The notes: generated by a model from the sequence alone, not told the origin. Numbered from the stretch's first letter, positions 26,556 through 35,592 are shown. The stretch is 64,000 nucleotides of DNA from Bacillota bacterium (GCA_023457355.1 JAEWLW010000054.1:77747-141746); one strand, 5' to 3'. Translations and numbers: made by a program.

Positions 26556-27083
26556 TTAAAGTACGGCGATAATTTCTTCCAGGCTCTCAAAATTGACAAA
26601 ATCAACTTTTTGATTATAGGTTGCTATCAAAGCTCTGGCCTCTTCATCCCGCTGTTCCGGCGGCAGTTTTTTCAACTTTTCGTACAGCAGCTTCATCATT
26701 GCTTTATGGCTAAAATGAAGCTTTTGATAATCGATTCCGCCCCGAATATGGAATATTTGCGCGCTGTCATAAACCGCTTGCGGTATCTGCTTTGAAATAG
26801 CATACCTGATATTATTGGCATTGGTCTGTACTTTGGGGTCGGCCAATCCAACCGTTACAATAATGAGCGTCTGGTTAGGATTTATCGAAAAGCGTTTTAC
26901 GGTTTTTGCCAGCCCCAAAACACCGCCGGCATACAGTCCGCCTAGATAGATGATAGTGTTATAAGAAGAGAGGCTGTTTATTTGCGTATAGCTGAAAGCT
27001 TTTATTCCGGTTTTCTCTGAAAGTGCTTCGGCGTAGCGTTTTGTAGCGCCATATTCGCTGCCATACACAATAATTTTCTCCAT
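26556..27083 (-). CDS. Flavodoxin domain protein
   Basis: A 175-residue flavodoxin-like protein resembling the HemG/flavodoxin_5 group: KIIVYGSEYGATKRYAEALS at the N-terminus is the FMN phosphate loop, and YLGGLYAGGVLG near residue 50 the second loop. The C-terminal part is helical and charged. A role in reducing a partner enzyme is possible; no haem genes are near. The start ATG has an AGAGGTG site. Confidence 0.75.
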   Translation of the reverse strand: MEKIIVYGSEYGATKRYAEALSEKTGIKAFSYTQINSLSSYNTIIYLGGLYAGGVLGLAKTVKRFSINPNQTLIIVTVGLADPKVQTNANNIRYAISKQIPQAVYDSAQIFHIRGGIDYQKLHFSHKAMMKLLYEKLKKLPPEQRDEEARALIATYNQKVDFVNFESLEEIIAVL

Positions 27084-27162
27084 TATACACCTCTATTTAA
27101 GATAAATAAAACGCCGGATATCGATTCCCCGGAATTGAATGCCACAACTTCATTGGCGGCGC

Positions 27163-27648
27163 CTATAACGCAACCCATTCCACCTCATGCCCGTGCTGCC
27201 GGATAATATGGATCAAATCTGTAGTTTTCACCCATATGGTAGCCGTATTCTCATTGGGGTGTACCCCGATGAGACCATCGCAAAATGCGGTATCTATCAG
27301 TACCTTTACCTTGCAATCCCGATCGTTCAAAACACCAAACGGCGTTACGGCGCCTTTCTGCAATCCGAGCATCGCATTCAGATCCTGTTCGGAAGCAAAA
27401 GAAAGCGGGCGTGCGGCAATTTTTTCCCGCAGCGCCTTGAGATCCACCCGTTTTTCTTCCTGTACAGAAATCAGGTAATAATTTCGCTTTTTATCATCAC
27501 GCACAAATAAATTTTTGGCCACAACATCTGACTGCGGTAAATTAAGCTGCGCCATTTCATCAATTGTGAAAACTGCTGGATGTGAAATCAGCTTATAGGG
27601 AATATTCCCGTTTTCCAGCAATTCGAGGATGGCCTGTCTATCTGTCAT
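27163..27648 (-). CDS. YbaK/ProX-type aminoacyl-tRNA deacylase
   Basis: A 161-residue trans-editing domain protein that would clear mischarged prolyl-tRNA or a similar species. Motifs of the family are HPAVFTIDEM near residue 24, VAKNLFVRDDKKRNYYLI with the catalytic-type lysine, KGAVTPFGVLND and GVHPNENTATIW. I use the ATG at 27648; a TTG one codon upstream is in frame. It is transcribed from its own promoter, divergent from the gene at 28040. Confidence 0.9.
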   Translation of the reverse strand: MTDRQAILELLENGNIPYKLISHPAVFTIDEMAQLNLPQSDVVAKNLFVRDDKKRNYYLISVQEEKRVDLKALREKIAARPLSFASEQDLNAMLGLQKGAVTPFGVLNDRDCKVKVLIDTAFCDGLIGVHPNENTATIWVKTTDLIHIIRQHGHEVEWVAL

Positions 27649-27700
27649 CAATTATTTCACCCCGTGTTTCTTCGTCAGGCGACAGAACTATTACAAATCA

Positions 27701-27730
27701 ATTTTATCGGTAAGATGACGGTTTTGTCAA
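27701..27730 (-). promoter_or_regulatory. Promoter of the deacylase gene
   Basis: TTGACA (27725-27730), 18 bp, TAAAAT (27701-27706) on the minus strand. Confidence 0.65.
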
Positions 27731-27740
27731 TCAAGAATGC

Positions 27741-27769
27741 TACACAAATCATCGATCACTCCCTATAAT
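27741..27769 (+). promoter_or_regulatory. Candidate promoter of the DUF6282-TRAP operon
   Basis: TACACA, 17 bp, perfect TATAAT. An imperfect palindrome TTTGGATATATCCCAAA (27771-27787) covers the expected start of transcription and could be an operator. The leader is about 265 nt, with no gene seen in it. Confidence 0.5.
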
Positions 27770-28039
27770 ATTTGGATATATCCCAAAAGCGCTTTAGCAA
27801 ATATTTAAGGGGGTATTCCAACTTTTTTACTCGTAAATATCCAGTTTTATTATATATTTGCAATAAATTTTAAGATAGAAAATTATACAAAGCTGATATT
27901 TTCCGTGATAAAACTTGTGTGCTTTCTGAAACTACTTGTTTTACCTTGTCTTAATCTGCTGCTATATTACCAAATAGAGAGGCAAAGACAGGCCTGCCTT
28001 TATTGCATTTGCCGGTATAATGCAGGAGGTTTATCAAAA

Positions 28040-28894
28040 ATGAAGCAAATAGAGAATAAAGCCTGGGAGCTTATGGTTGATGGATATGATCTGCATGTCC
28101 ATACAGCGCCGTCGGCATTCCCCAGAGCATTAGACAGTTGGGAGCTGGTACACGAGGCCAGTCGGGCAGGCATGGCCGGTGTCATGTTAAAAAGCCATTA
28201 CGAATCCACCGCCACACGCGCCGAACTCATCAACCGGTACAGCAATTGCACCGCAAAGGCTTACGGCGGAATCGCTTTGAACTGGCCCGTTGGTGGATTG
28301 AATGTTTATGCAGTTGAAAACGCACTCAAGGTTGGGGCAAAAATTGTCTGGATGCCAACGCGGGATTCGGCAAACAGCCTGGAATTTGGGAACATGGACG
28401 GCGACTTTTTTGAAAGGGAGGGCATCTATATTCTGACGCCGGACGATAAGCTCAAGTCCGGTATTTATGAAATTATGGATACTGTCAAAAAGTATGGCGC
28501 CACCCTCGCCACAGGGCATCTCAGCCCGAAGGAATCCGTCCTGCTGTGCCGTGAAGGGCGCAAACGCGGGGTGCGCATGATTTTAACACATCCCGAATTC
28601 CCGCGCACCAAAATTTCCGCCTGTTTACAGAAGGAACTGGCTGACGAGGGCGTTTTAATCGAGAAAAACTGGTTTAACGTGGTACAGGGCGCAACCAGTA
28701 TTCAGCAAATGGTACAGACAATTCTTGATGTGGGAACTGGCAAAACCTTTATCGCGACAGACCGAGGACAAGGCGGAGAACCGCGTCCCACCCCTGAACT
28801 TCACCGTTTTATTTGCGAACTTCTGAAGCAGGGGTTAACTGATGCACAGATTCGGGATATGGTTTGCTTTGTACCAAAATCCATAGTGGATTAA
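28040..28894 (+). CDS. DUF6282-type metal-dependent hydrolase-like protein, paralogue 2
   Basis: A 284-residue paralogue of the protein at 24368. The same blocks occur in order: YDLHVHTAPSAFPRAL, MLKSHYEST, KAYGGIALNWPVGGLN, VWMPTRDSAN, ATGHLSPKES, ILTHPEFPRT, ATDRGQ. The HxH and THPE motifs suggest a metal site of the amidohydrolase type. The start at 28040 follows AGGAGG; 45 upstream codons in frame are leader. It is the first gene of an operon with TRAP transporter genes, which suggests that it acts on the imported compound. Confidence 0.75.
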   Translation: MKQIENKAWELMVDGYDLHVHTAPSAFPRALDSWELVHEASRAGMAGVMLKSHYESTATRAELINRYSNCTAKAYGGIALNWPVGGLNVYAVENALKVGAKIVWMPTRDSANSLEFGNMDGDFFEREGIYILTPDDKLKSGIYEIMDTVKKYGATLATGHLSPKESVLLCREGRKRGVRMILTHPEFPRTKISACLQKELADEGVLIEKNWFNVVQGATSIQQMVQTILDVGTGKTFIATDRGQGGEPRPTPELHRFICELLKQGLTDAQIRDMVCFVPKSIVD

Positions 28895-28924
28895 GGACAT
28901 AAAAAATTTTAGGAGGAAAAGGAA

Positions 28925-29980
28925 ATGAAAAAGACCAAATTATCGGCGCTCGTTTTAGCCTCTTTGTTGGTGCTGAGTTTAGCTGCCTGCGGCGGCGGCA
29001 AAACTGCTGCGCCCACATCTTCAGGCGCCGGCAGCGAAAAGGCTTCAGGTAAGACATATACGCTCAGTGTCGGACATACCACCGCCGCCAACGAGAACGA
29101 CCCGTATTATCTCACTGTCATGAAGTTTAAGGAAATCGTCGAGAAAAACACGGAAGGTCGCATCACCGTCAATGACTATCCCAGCAGCCAGTTGGGGTCC
29201 GAACCCGAAATGTGGGAAGGCATGCAAACCGGCACCTGTGATATGGCTATTATGACCAATGCCTATGTTTCTTCTTATGTTCAGGCAAACGGCGCACTGG
29301 ATCTGCCGTTTATCTTCTCTGATCTAAAACAGGCCCGGGATATCCTCGACGGCGATTTTGGCCAGAAGCTGATCGATAACATGTCCGGCACCGGCGTCAC
29401 CTGCCTGGCATTTTCCGAAGGCGGCTTCCGTCAGCTCTGTACCCGCAACAAGGGTATTTACAGCCCCGCCGACCTGACCGGCCTTAAAATTCGCTGCATG
29501 GAAACAAAGACCTATCTGTCCGCTTACGCCGCGCTCGGTGTCAACGCGACGCCTATGGCCTGGGGCGAATTGCTGACCGCACTCCAGCAGGGCACTGTGG
29601 ATGGCTGCGACGCACCGCTGAGCGTTTTGTATACCAACGGCTTCCCAGACGTCTGTCAGTACATCGACAATGTCAACCTGTTCTATTCCCCGTTGCCTAT
29701 CTGCATCTCCACCCAGCTGTTTGATTCCTTCTCGGCGGAAGATCAGCAGCTCCTGATTGACGCCGCCAAAGAAGCGGCCGCCTACACTCGCAATAACAAC
29801 GATACGACAGCCGAAAGCATGGAGAAAGATCTGACGTCCAAAGGCATGACCATTATCTCGGAATCCGAAGTGGATTCGGACGCTTTCCGCACGGCTGCAC
29901 TTCCCTGCTATGACGAGATGGAGTCCTATATCGGCAGCGAATGGTTAAACGAGCTGAAAGCCCTTGTCGGCATGGCTTAA
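28925..29980 (+). CDS. dctP: TRAP transporter solute-binding lipoprotein DctP
   Basis: An extracytoplasmic binding protein for a TRAP carboxylate transporter. The 351-residue precursor has a lipoprotein signal peptide with lipobox LAAC (Cys near residue 22), then the DctP domain: LSVGHTTAANENDPYY, NDYPSSQLGSEPEMWEGMQ, LTGLKIRCMET with the carboxylate-binding arginine, and GWDEGC-like DGCDAPLSVLY. The substrate is probably a C4 or related carboxylate, by family. It is 30 nt after the DUF6282-type gene. Confidence 0.93.
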   Translation: MKKTKLSALVLASLLVLSLAACGGGKTAAPTSSGAGSEKASGKTYTLSVGHTTAANENDPYYLTVMKFKEIVEKNTEGRITVNDYPSSQLGSEPEMWEGMQTGTCDMAIMTNAYVSSYVQANGALDLPFIFSDLKQARDILDGDFGQKLIDNMSGTGVTCLAFSEGGFRQLCTRNKGIYSPADLTGLKIRCMETKTYLSAYAALGVNATPMAWGELLTALQQGTVDGCDAPLSVLYTNGFPDVCQYIDNVNLFYSPLPICISTQLFDSFSAEDQQLLIDAAKEAAAYTRNNNDTTAESMEKDLTSKGMTIISESEVDSDAFRTAALPCYDEMESYIGSEWLNELKALVGMA

Positions 29981-29995
29981 TTCCTTTCAAAACAA

Positions 29996-30038
29996 CACCG
30001 CCGCCCACGTCGGAAGCACTTCCGCATGGGTGGCGGTG
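29996..30038 (+). other. Stem-loop between dctP and dctQ
   Basis: CACCGCCGCCCA pairs with TGGGTGGCGGTG across a 19-nt loop, with no T-run. It probably protects the 3' end of dctP mRNA so that binding protein exceeds permease. Confidence 0.6.
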
Positions 30039-30064
30039 CAGAATGCACAAAGGGGGGACTTTCA

Positions 30065-30565
30065 ATGAAAATGCTTAAACGCTTTTCAAACGCAGTGAAT
30101 ACCGCTGTCAGCTACGTCGGCATTTCGCTGTTTGCCATTTTAATCGTCGCCTGTATTGCACAGGTTTTCTTTCGGTTTGTTTTAAATAACTCGCTGTCTT
30201 GGACAGAGGAACTGGCCAGATATTGCTTTATATGGATGCATATGATCGGTGCTTCGCTCCTCATTGCTTCAAGCGAGCACGCCACCGTCACCGCCATCCT
30301 GGACCTTTTGCACGGCGCCGCCCGCAAGGTACTGGATGTCCTGATTGAGGCGGTTATATTTTTTGATGGCGCCATCATGCTTCGTTCCGGCGTAATACTT
30401 TCCTACAGCTCCCGCGCCAACCTCAGCACCGCCATGTCCGTACCCATGTGGATAATCAACTCCTCAGTGGCGGTGGGCGGCCTTTTGCTGATGATTCAGG
30501 CCGTTGTAAAAATCGCGGTTATTGTGTTGGATAATCCGCAGAAAAAGGAGCGTGACGCATCATGA
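30065..30565 (+). CDS. dctQ: TRAP transporter small permease DctQ
   Basis: The small four-helix membrane subunit of a TRAP transporter, 166 residues, with the family feature NNSLSWTEELARYCFIWMH near residue 40. The start at 30065 follows AAAGGGGGG. Its stop overlaps the dctM start (ATGA), typical of DctQ-DctM pairs. Confidence 0.92.
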   Translation: MKMLKRFSNAVNTAVSYVGISLFAILIVACIAQVFFRFVLNNSLSWTEELARYCFIWMHMIGASLLIASSEHATVTAILDLLHGAARKVLDVLIEAVIFFDGAIMLRSGVILSYSSRANLSTAMSVPMWIINSSVAVGGLLLMIQAVVKIAVIVLDNPQKKERDAS

Positions 30566-31851
30566 CGCTGGTATTGATCGCACTGTTCGGGTTGATGCTG
30601 CTGGGTGTTCCTGTCGCCTTCTCCATCATATCGTCGGGCATGGTTTATTTAAATGTGACAAATACCAGCTTTCTGGTTGTCGCGCAACGCCTGGTGTACG
30701 GCTTAAATTCTTTTACACTGTTGGCGGTACCGCTGTTCATTTTAGTGGGAAATCTAATGGATTCCGGCGGTATCTCCAAAAGGCTGACCGACTGGGCTAA
30801 AAGCCTGCTGGGCTGGATGCCGGGCGGCTTAGGCATTGTAACCGTGTTCAGCTGCGCCATATTTGCGGCTTTAACCGGTTCCGGCCCGGCCACTGTTGCC
30901 GCCATCGGTTCCATCATGCTGCCGTCGATGTCCAAAGCCGGTTATTCCAAGGAATCCAGCGCCGGACTTGTGGCAGCCGCAGGTGCGCTGGGCCCCATTA
31001 TTCCGCCCAGCATCCCCATGATTATTTACGGCGTAACAATGAGCCTTTCTATCCCCGCGATGTTTGTCGCCGGCATTGTTCCCGGTCTGGTTATCGCAGC
31101 GGCGCTCAGCGCTGTAAACGTAATCTTCTCTTTTAAAAATCCGGAGGTTTTAAAGCACGCCGAAAAAACGAAATTCGATTTAAAACACTCGCTGAAGATG
31201 TTCTGGAAAGCGTTGGGTGCACTGGGCTTGCCCGTGTTGATTCTTGGCGGCATCTACGGCGGCATCTTTACGCCAACAGAATCCGCAGCAGTGGGTATTG
31301 TTTACGCGCTGATTGTCGGATTCGCACTCAAGGAGCTGAAAGTAAAGGATCTCCCCCGCATTCTCATTTCCTCTCTTAAAACCTCCACGATGGTCAATTT
31401 TATCATTGCATCGGCTTCAATCTTTTCATGGGTGGTTTCCAAATCTCAAATTGGGACAGTGATTTCAGACGCTTTTATTACGCTGGTAGACGGCGACAAA
31501 AACATGTACCTGTTTATTCTGGTTATCATTCTGCTCGTGGTGGGTTGTTTGATGGATAATGTGGCCGCGACGCTGATTCTTGCGCCTATTCTGATACCTG
31601 TCGGCATTTCGCTGGGCTGTAACGAGCTGCATATCGGTATGCTGTTTTGCATCTGTCTGGTGGTTGGTTTTGTCACGCCGCCCTTTGGCTATAACCTGTT
31701 TACGGCGGTATCCATTTCAGGCCTGAATTTCAAGCAGATTGTAAAGGGAATCACCCCGTTTCTGCTTACAGAAATTGCGCTGCTGTTTGTGTTTGCCTAC
31801 GTACCGGGCATCATAACCTGGCTGCCCAAATTGATGGGATACAACTATTAG
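30562..31851 (+). CDS. dctM: TRAP transporter large permease DctM
   Basis: The sodium-coupled transport subunit, 429 residues, about twelve membrane segments. Family motifs are AVPLFILVGNLMDSGGIS, ALTGSGPATVAAIGSIM, GPIIPPSIPMIIYG and GCLMDNVAATLILAPIL. It completes a DctPQM system next to a DUF6282-type gene and is followed by a strong terminator. Confidence 0.95.
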   Translation: MTLVLIALFGLMLLGVPVAFSIISSGMVYLNVTNTSFLVVAQRLVYGLNSFTLLAVPLFILVGNLMDSGGISKRLTDWAKSLLGWMPGGLGIVTVFSCAIFAALTGSGPATVAAIGSIMLPSMSKAGYSKESSAGLVAAAGALGPIIPPSIPMIIYGVTMSLSIPAMFVAGIVPGLVIAAALSAVNVIFSFKNPEVLKHAEKTKFDLKHSLKMFWKALGALGLPVLILGGIYGGIFTPTESAAVGIVYALIVGFALKELKVKDLPRILISSLKTSTMVNFIIASASIFSWVVSKSQIGTVISDAFITLVDGDKNMYLFILVIILLVVGCLMDNVAATLILAPILIPVGISLGCNELHIGMLFCICLVVGFVTPPFGYNLFTAVSISGLNFKQIVKGITPFLLTEIALLFVFAYVPGIITWLPKLMGYNY

Positions 31852-31880
31852 GTCCGAAATACTTATCATGAATCCGTCCA

Positions 31881-31921
31881 AAAACAGCGGCCTGCTTTTT
31901 CTGTGGCAGGCCGCTGTTTTA
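31881..31921 (+). terminator. Terminator of the TRAP operon
   Basis: A perfect 15-bp stem AAAACAGCGGCCTGC/GCAGGCCGCTGTTTT. Confidence 0.9.
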
Positions 31922-32017
31922 TAAAATTCGCCGGTCCGAACAACAACGGCAGGACATTCAGCTGAAAATCTGATATGATACAAGTATGGCGATCATCTGT
32001 CAGAAAGGACGGGCCAA

Positions 32018-32959
32018 ATGCGAACGGGATTTGAAATTTTTTTGCTTGTGGCGGAGGAGCTGAGCATTTCACATGCAGCCCAACGGGCGTTTGTAACCCA
32101 ACAGTGCGTCAGCGACCATATCAAGCGTTTGGAGAACGAATACGGCGTCAAACTTTTTGAGCGAAAGCCCAAGTTGGCATTGGCGCCCGCAGGAAAAGTT
32201 TTGCTGGAAAGTTTGCGCAACATCAGGATTTTAGAGAAAAACATGGACGACAGCCTCCACAATATGGCCCGGGGAGAAAGCGGTTCCTTTACACTGGGTA
32301 TCAGCACCTCACGGGCCTCGGTAATATTACCCGGACTGTTGTCACGATATTATAAGATATTCCCTAAAGTGAACATTTCTTTTTGTATTGAGGACACCAA
32401 GATCTTGGCAGAGCGGCTGCTTCGCGGCGAAATTGATGTGTTTATCGGGGTTAATACCGATCCAAATCCGGCATTCGACATTCGTACTATGGCCAACGAC
32501 GAAATAATGCTGATCATTTCTTCCAAACTGCTTCATGAACATTTTACCGATGTGGAAATCGGAGAGATGAACGGCGGCGTCAACCTTCATCGGTTCAGAA
32601 ATATTCCGTTCACGCTCAGCTTTAAAACCGGTAAAGTTAATCAGGTCATTATGGAATATTTAAACTACCATCATCTGCAGTTGGATGTCGTCTATAATAT
32701 CAGCGACAGCGAGACCCAGATTATGCTTTGCGCCTGCGGCATATGTGCATCGCTCTGTCCCCACATGCTGCTCAACTCAGCATACCGGCACAATCTGGCC
32801 AGCAACGAACAAAACAAATTATACATGTTCCCAATCAACAATCTTGACCGGCCGCTTCACATCGATATGGTCAGCCACAAAGGCGTTATCCAACCGGTGT
32901 TTATTCGCCGTTTCTTTGAATTGTTGCAGGAAGAGGTGGACCGCATCAGCCGTCAGTGA
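32018..32959 (+). CDS. LysR family transcriptional regulator
   Basis: A 313-residue LTTR with the winged HTH at residues about 3-62 (ISHAAQRAFVTQQCVSDHIK) and a co-inducer domain. It lies just after the TRAP operon and converges with the Fe-S module genes at 33017, so it could control either. The start ATG at 32018 is preceded by AAAGGACGGG. Confidence 0.9.
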   Translation: MRTGFEIFLLVAEELSISHAAQRAFVTQQCVSDHIKRLENEYGVKLFERKPKLALAPAGKVLLESLRNIRILEKNMDDSLHNMARGESGSFTLGISTSRASVILPGLLSRYYKIFPKVNISFCIEDTKILAERLLRGEIDVFIGVNTDPNPAFDIRTMANDEIMLIISSKLLHEHFTDVEIGEMNGGVNLHRFRNIPFTLSFKTGKVNQVIMEYLNYHHLQLDVVYNISDSETQIMLCACGICASLCPHMLLNSAYRHNLASNEQNKLYMFPINNLDRPLHIDMVSHKGVIQPVFIRRFFELLQEEVDRISRQ

Positions 32960-33016
32960 TCAAGCGGCAAACGGACATAGATGCTCTCGCCCATTTCTTA
33001 GAATTTTACCGATTCA

Positions 33017-33649
33017 CTAAACCGTTTGCGGAACATATTTCGCTAACAGGTTTGCCGCTCTTGTAACGTTGAATATTCCACAGACACAGGGTTGCGCAAC
33101 CATTTCAGCGGCCTCTCTCGGCGTTTTCTTACCGGATTTGACCTCGTCTATGGCCTTCGCAACAAGATCCCTGGAAATCATGCCGTGTCCGCACATGGTC
33201 ATAATGTCTAATAGCTGCTCAGGGGCGAGCAGCTCCGTTTTTCCGAATACGCCGATAGAATAGTTGACCGAATGTGGCTTTATTGAAAGTTCGCTGGCCA
33301 TTTCGATAATATCTTCATTAAGACCGCTAACAGTCACCGAGAGGCCCAAGTCAAGTTCGGCAATGCGCTTAAGAACCTCGAATATCTTCTCGCGGCTGTC
33401 AAAGCAGCATCTGACACGCGGCGTCTCCGGCATGGAGTTTCTGATTTCATCAATGGTAACCCCACTATATATCGTACCTGTCTCGTAAGAGCCGATGTTG
33501 TTTGGGCCCACTTCGGTAATGATATCAAGGACCTGCCAAAGCTTTGGCCCCGATCCGACATGGTTGATGTTCACGGCGGGTGTGACAAGAATGACAAAAT
33601 CGTTTTTCAATGAGCAGACGCTGCCGCTTCTGTGAAGAGAATGTGACAT
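33017..33649 (-). CDS. Conserved Cys-motif protein, partner of ferredoxin-like protein (module 1)
   Basis: A 210-residue protein of unknown function. It starts MSHSLHRSG..KNDF and ends with the motifs TMCGHGMIS (Cys153, His155) and PCVCGIFNVTRA (Cys188, Cys190); a central PRVRCCFDS and KPHSVNYSIG are also conserved. Two paralogues (37649, 40395) share all of these, and each directly follows a ferredoxin-like gene. The three invariant cysteines with a histidine could bind a metal or Fe-S cluster; this is inference. The gap to the upstream gene is 3 nt. Confidence 0.75.
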   Translation of the reverse strand: MSHSLHRSGSVCSLKNDFVILVTPAVNINHVGSGPKLWQVLDIITEVGPNNIGSYETGTIYSGVTIDEIRNSMPETPRVRCCFDSREKIFEVLKRIAELDLGLSVTVSGLNEDIIEMASELSIKPHSVNYSIGVFGKTELLAPEQLLDIMTMCGHGMISRDLVAKAIDEVKSGKKTPREAAEMVAQPCVCGIFNVTRAANLLAKYVPQTV

Positions 33650-33652
33650 GTT

Positions 33653-34384
33653 TTAGTCCTCCTTTAACGGTTTTCCCAATCCGAGATTAATTTTACTGTT
33701 TGGGCGTGGCTCAAGCCCCATTTCCGCCAGCGCAGGAATTTCCGGCATTTTGTAAGGCTCGTCAAAACGCGCAATAATGTCCAGAGAAAACACCGTATCC
33801 AACGTATCGGCAGTCTTCATGATATCCAAAAGCACAGTTTTAAGCTGCGGTTTTTCCACATTGAACTCGATAATGGTAGACAGAACACGCTGCTCCAGTG
33901 CTTCCTGCGTCAGAGTCCCCTTACTTTCATCAACAAAAAGATGACTGATTGGGTTGCAGGGTTCGTGCTGGACATTGTACTTAGCAAGCATCATTGTCAT
34001 TTTCTCAACGTCTTGGTAGCTTACTGATACGCCGGGACGCCCCATTTCAATCGCAATACCATAGTGCTTTTTATCCACCCGCCCAGTGACGTCATTTGTT
34101 TTAACTTCTTCGGTACCTCTGCCGGGAACTTTGGTTTCCACATGCGTTGCGGAAGGGTCGCTGAAGTACTTCCTGATCGAACGGGGGTATTGGCCGACAT
34201 TTTCCGGCTCATAAATCGCGTTGGTCGGGCATTTTAAAAAGTTCTGCTTTCTGAAGCAGGTTCCGCATTCAACGCAGCGCTGCTGGTCGATGACGGCTTT
34301 TCTGTTGACAATGGAGATCGCACCGACCGGACAATACGGTACGCACCTCTTACATCCGATGCACAGCTCCTGATTGATAAACAT
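33653..34384 (-). CDS. 2x[4Fe-4S] ferredoxin-like protein with conserved GRGTEEVKTNDVTGR domain (module 1)
   Basis: A 243-residue protein. The N-terminus has two ferredoxin clusters: C8-x2-C11-x2-C14-x3-C18 (CIGCKRCVPYCP) and C37-x2-C40-x2-C43-x8-C52. The remaining 180 residues form a domain with FSDPSATH, GRGTEEVKTNDVTGR, IEMGRPGVS, NPISHL, VFSLDI and a C-terminal NLGLGKP. From memory such domains occur in proteins labelled 6-hydroxynicotinate reductase; I could not check. The ATG at 34384 has GGAGG. It is downstream of tctC, separated by a hairpin. Confidence 0.75.
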   Translation of the reverse strand: MFINQELCIGCKRCVPYCPVGAISIVNRKAVIDQQRCVECGTCFRKQNFLKCPTNAIYEPENVGQYPRSIRKYFSDPSATHVETKVPGRGTEEVKTNDVTGRVDKKHYGIAIEMGRPGVSVSYQDVEKMTMMLAKYNVQHEPCNPISHLFVDESKGTLTQEALEQRVLSTIIEFNVEKPQLKTVLLDIMKTADTLDTVFSLDIIARFDEPYKMPEIPALAEMGLEPRPNSKINLGLGKPLKED

Positions 34385-34433
34385 CAAAAATTCCTCCTTT
34401 AGGGATTTTAATACCTGATTTAGGGCGCAGTTA

Positions 34434-34465
34434 GGGCCGGACAGCCGACAAGTGCTGTCCGGCCC
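34434..34465 (-). other. Perfect stem-loop between tctC and the module 1 genes
   Basis: GGGCCGGACAGC pairs perfectly with GCTGTCCGGCCC. There is no clear T-run in the minus direction, so it may be an mRNA-stabilising or attenuating hairpin after the binding-protein gene. Confidence 0.6.
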
Positions 34466-34496
34466 ACCGCAATTGGAATTATGAATTTTTTGGCGA

Positions 34497-35528
34497 TTAA
34501 TTCTGATTTATTATTTCAAAATATGTTTTATAATTATCGGCAAGCCTGTCGTTAAATTTTTGATATTCTTTATAATCCATATAAGCTTTAGCCATTACAT
34601 TTTCGGTCAGAAAAGACTGCCATTCCTCCGTTTCCGAAACCTTCTTAAAGAGTTCGGAATAATACTTGACAACTTCTTCAGGAATGCCCGCATTCATAAC
34701 CACGCCACGGCTCTGCTGGTGGTTGATTTCGACGCCGAGCTCCAGAAAAGTGGGAACTTCCGGTATAATGGAAAGTCGGTCGTCGGCCGATACTGCAATA
34801 GGGGTTAGGGTTCCTGCCACCAGATGTTCGCCAGCTTCCGCCGGGGAGATTCCACAAAGGTCGATATGTCCGCCTAAAATTGCTGCCAAAACTTCGGCGC
34901 CGGAGTCATAAGGCACATAAATCAGCTCAATGTCCGTCAGGACGTTGATCATATGCATCAGAATTGCGTCGTCAGAAATGTTGCCGGTACCGCCATATTT
35001 GAGGACACCCGGGTTTGCCTTGGCAAAATCAATGATATCCTGTAATGAAGTAAAGTCTCTTTTGGCGTTGGCGGCTAAAAGGGTTGGGTCTTTGCAAAGA
35101 TGTGAGACAAAAGAAAAACTGTCATAGCAGCTCAGCGGAGAATTTCCGGTGAGCGGCTGGGAATAAAAGCTGGAACTGGTCGTCGCAAGCACATAATTGT
35201 CTTTTCCCTTGGCGCTCATATAGGAGTAACCGACAACGCCGGAGCCGCCCGGCTTGTTCGTGGGGACAATATTGACGGGACATAGCTGGTTTTTCTGGAT
35301 GATTTCGATAAGCTTTCTTGCAAAGATATCAGATCCGCCCCCCGCGCTGAAAGGTATAACCATTTCAATATCCTTGGTGGGAATCCAGCCCTCGGAAGCA
35401 GTGCCGGCGGCTGGTGCACTGCCCGAAGCCGATGCGGTTGGTGCATTGCCGGTGCTTGCCGCAGCAGGTGCACTGCACCCAGCAAGTAAAATGGCTGCGG
35501 TAAGAAGATATGCCATAGCTTTTTTCAT
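34497..35528 (-). CDS. tctC: Tripartite tricarboxylate transporter binding lipoprotein TctC
   Basis: The extracytoplasmic solute receptor of a TTT (TctABC) system, 343 residues. A lipoprotein signal ends at LLAGC, followed by an Ala/Ser/Thr-rich linker and the Bug-type domain: MVIPFSAGGGSDIFARKL, IVPTNKPGGSGVVGYSY, LKYGGTGNISDDA and YVPYDSGAEV. The start at 35528 follows GGAGG; the 17 upstream codons are not needed. Bug receptors bind varied carboxylates; the ligand is not visible. Confidence 0.92.
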   Translation of the reverse strand: MKKAMAYLLTAAILLAGCSAPAAASTGNAPTASASGSAPAAGTASEGWIPTKDIEMVIPFSAGGGSDIFARKLIEIIQKNQLCPVNIVPTNKPGGSGVVGYSYMSAKGKDNYVLATTSSSFYSQPLTGNSPLSCYDSFSFVSHLCKDPTLLAANAKRDFTSLQDIIDFAKANPGVLKYGGTGNISDDAILMHMINVLTDIELIYVPYDSGAEVLAAILGGHIDLCGISPAEAGEHLVAGTLTPIAVSADDRLSIIPEVPTFLELGVEINHQQSRGVVMNAGIPEEVVKYYSELFKKVSETEEWQSFLTENVMAKAYMDYKEYQKFNDRLADNYKTYFEIINQN

Positions 35529-35592
35529 GATTTTTCCTCCATTATCCTTTTTATTTTTAGAAATGCGTCTTTTCAGCACCCCAAAACCGAAA

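Noticed and set aside
27786..27800. cre-like AAAAGCGCTTTAGC in the leader of the gene at 28040
   Set aside because: Matches only the GCGC centre of the cre consensus; outer positions do not fit.
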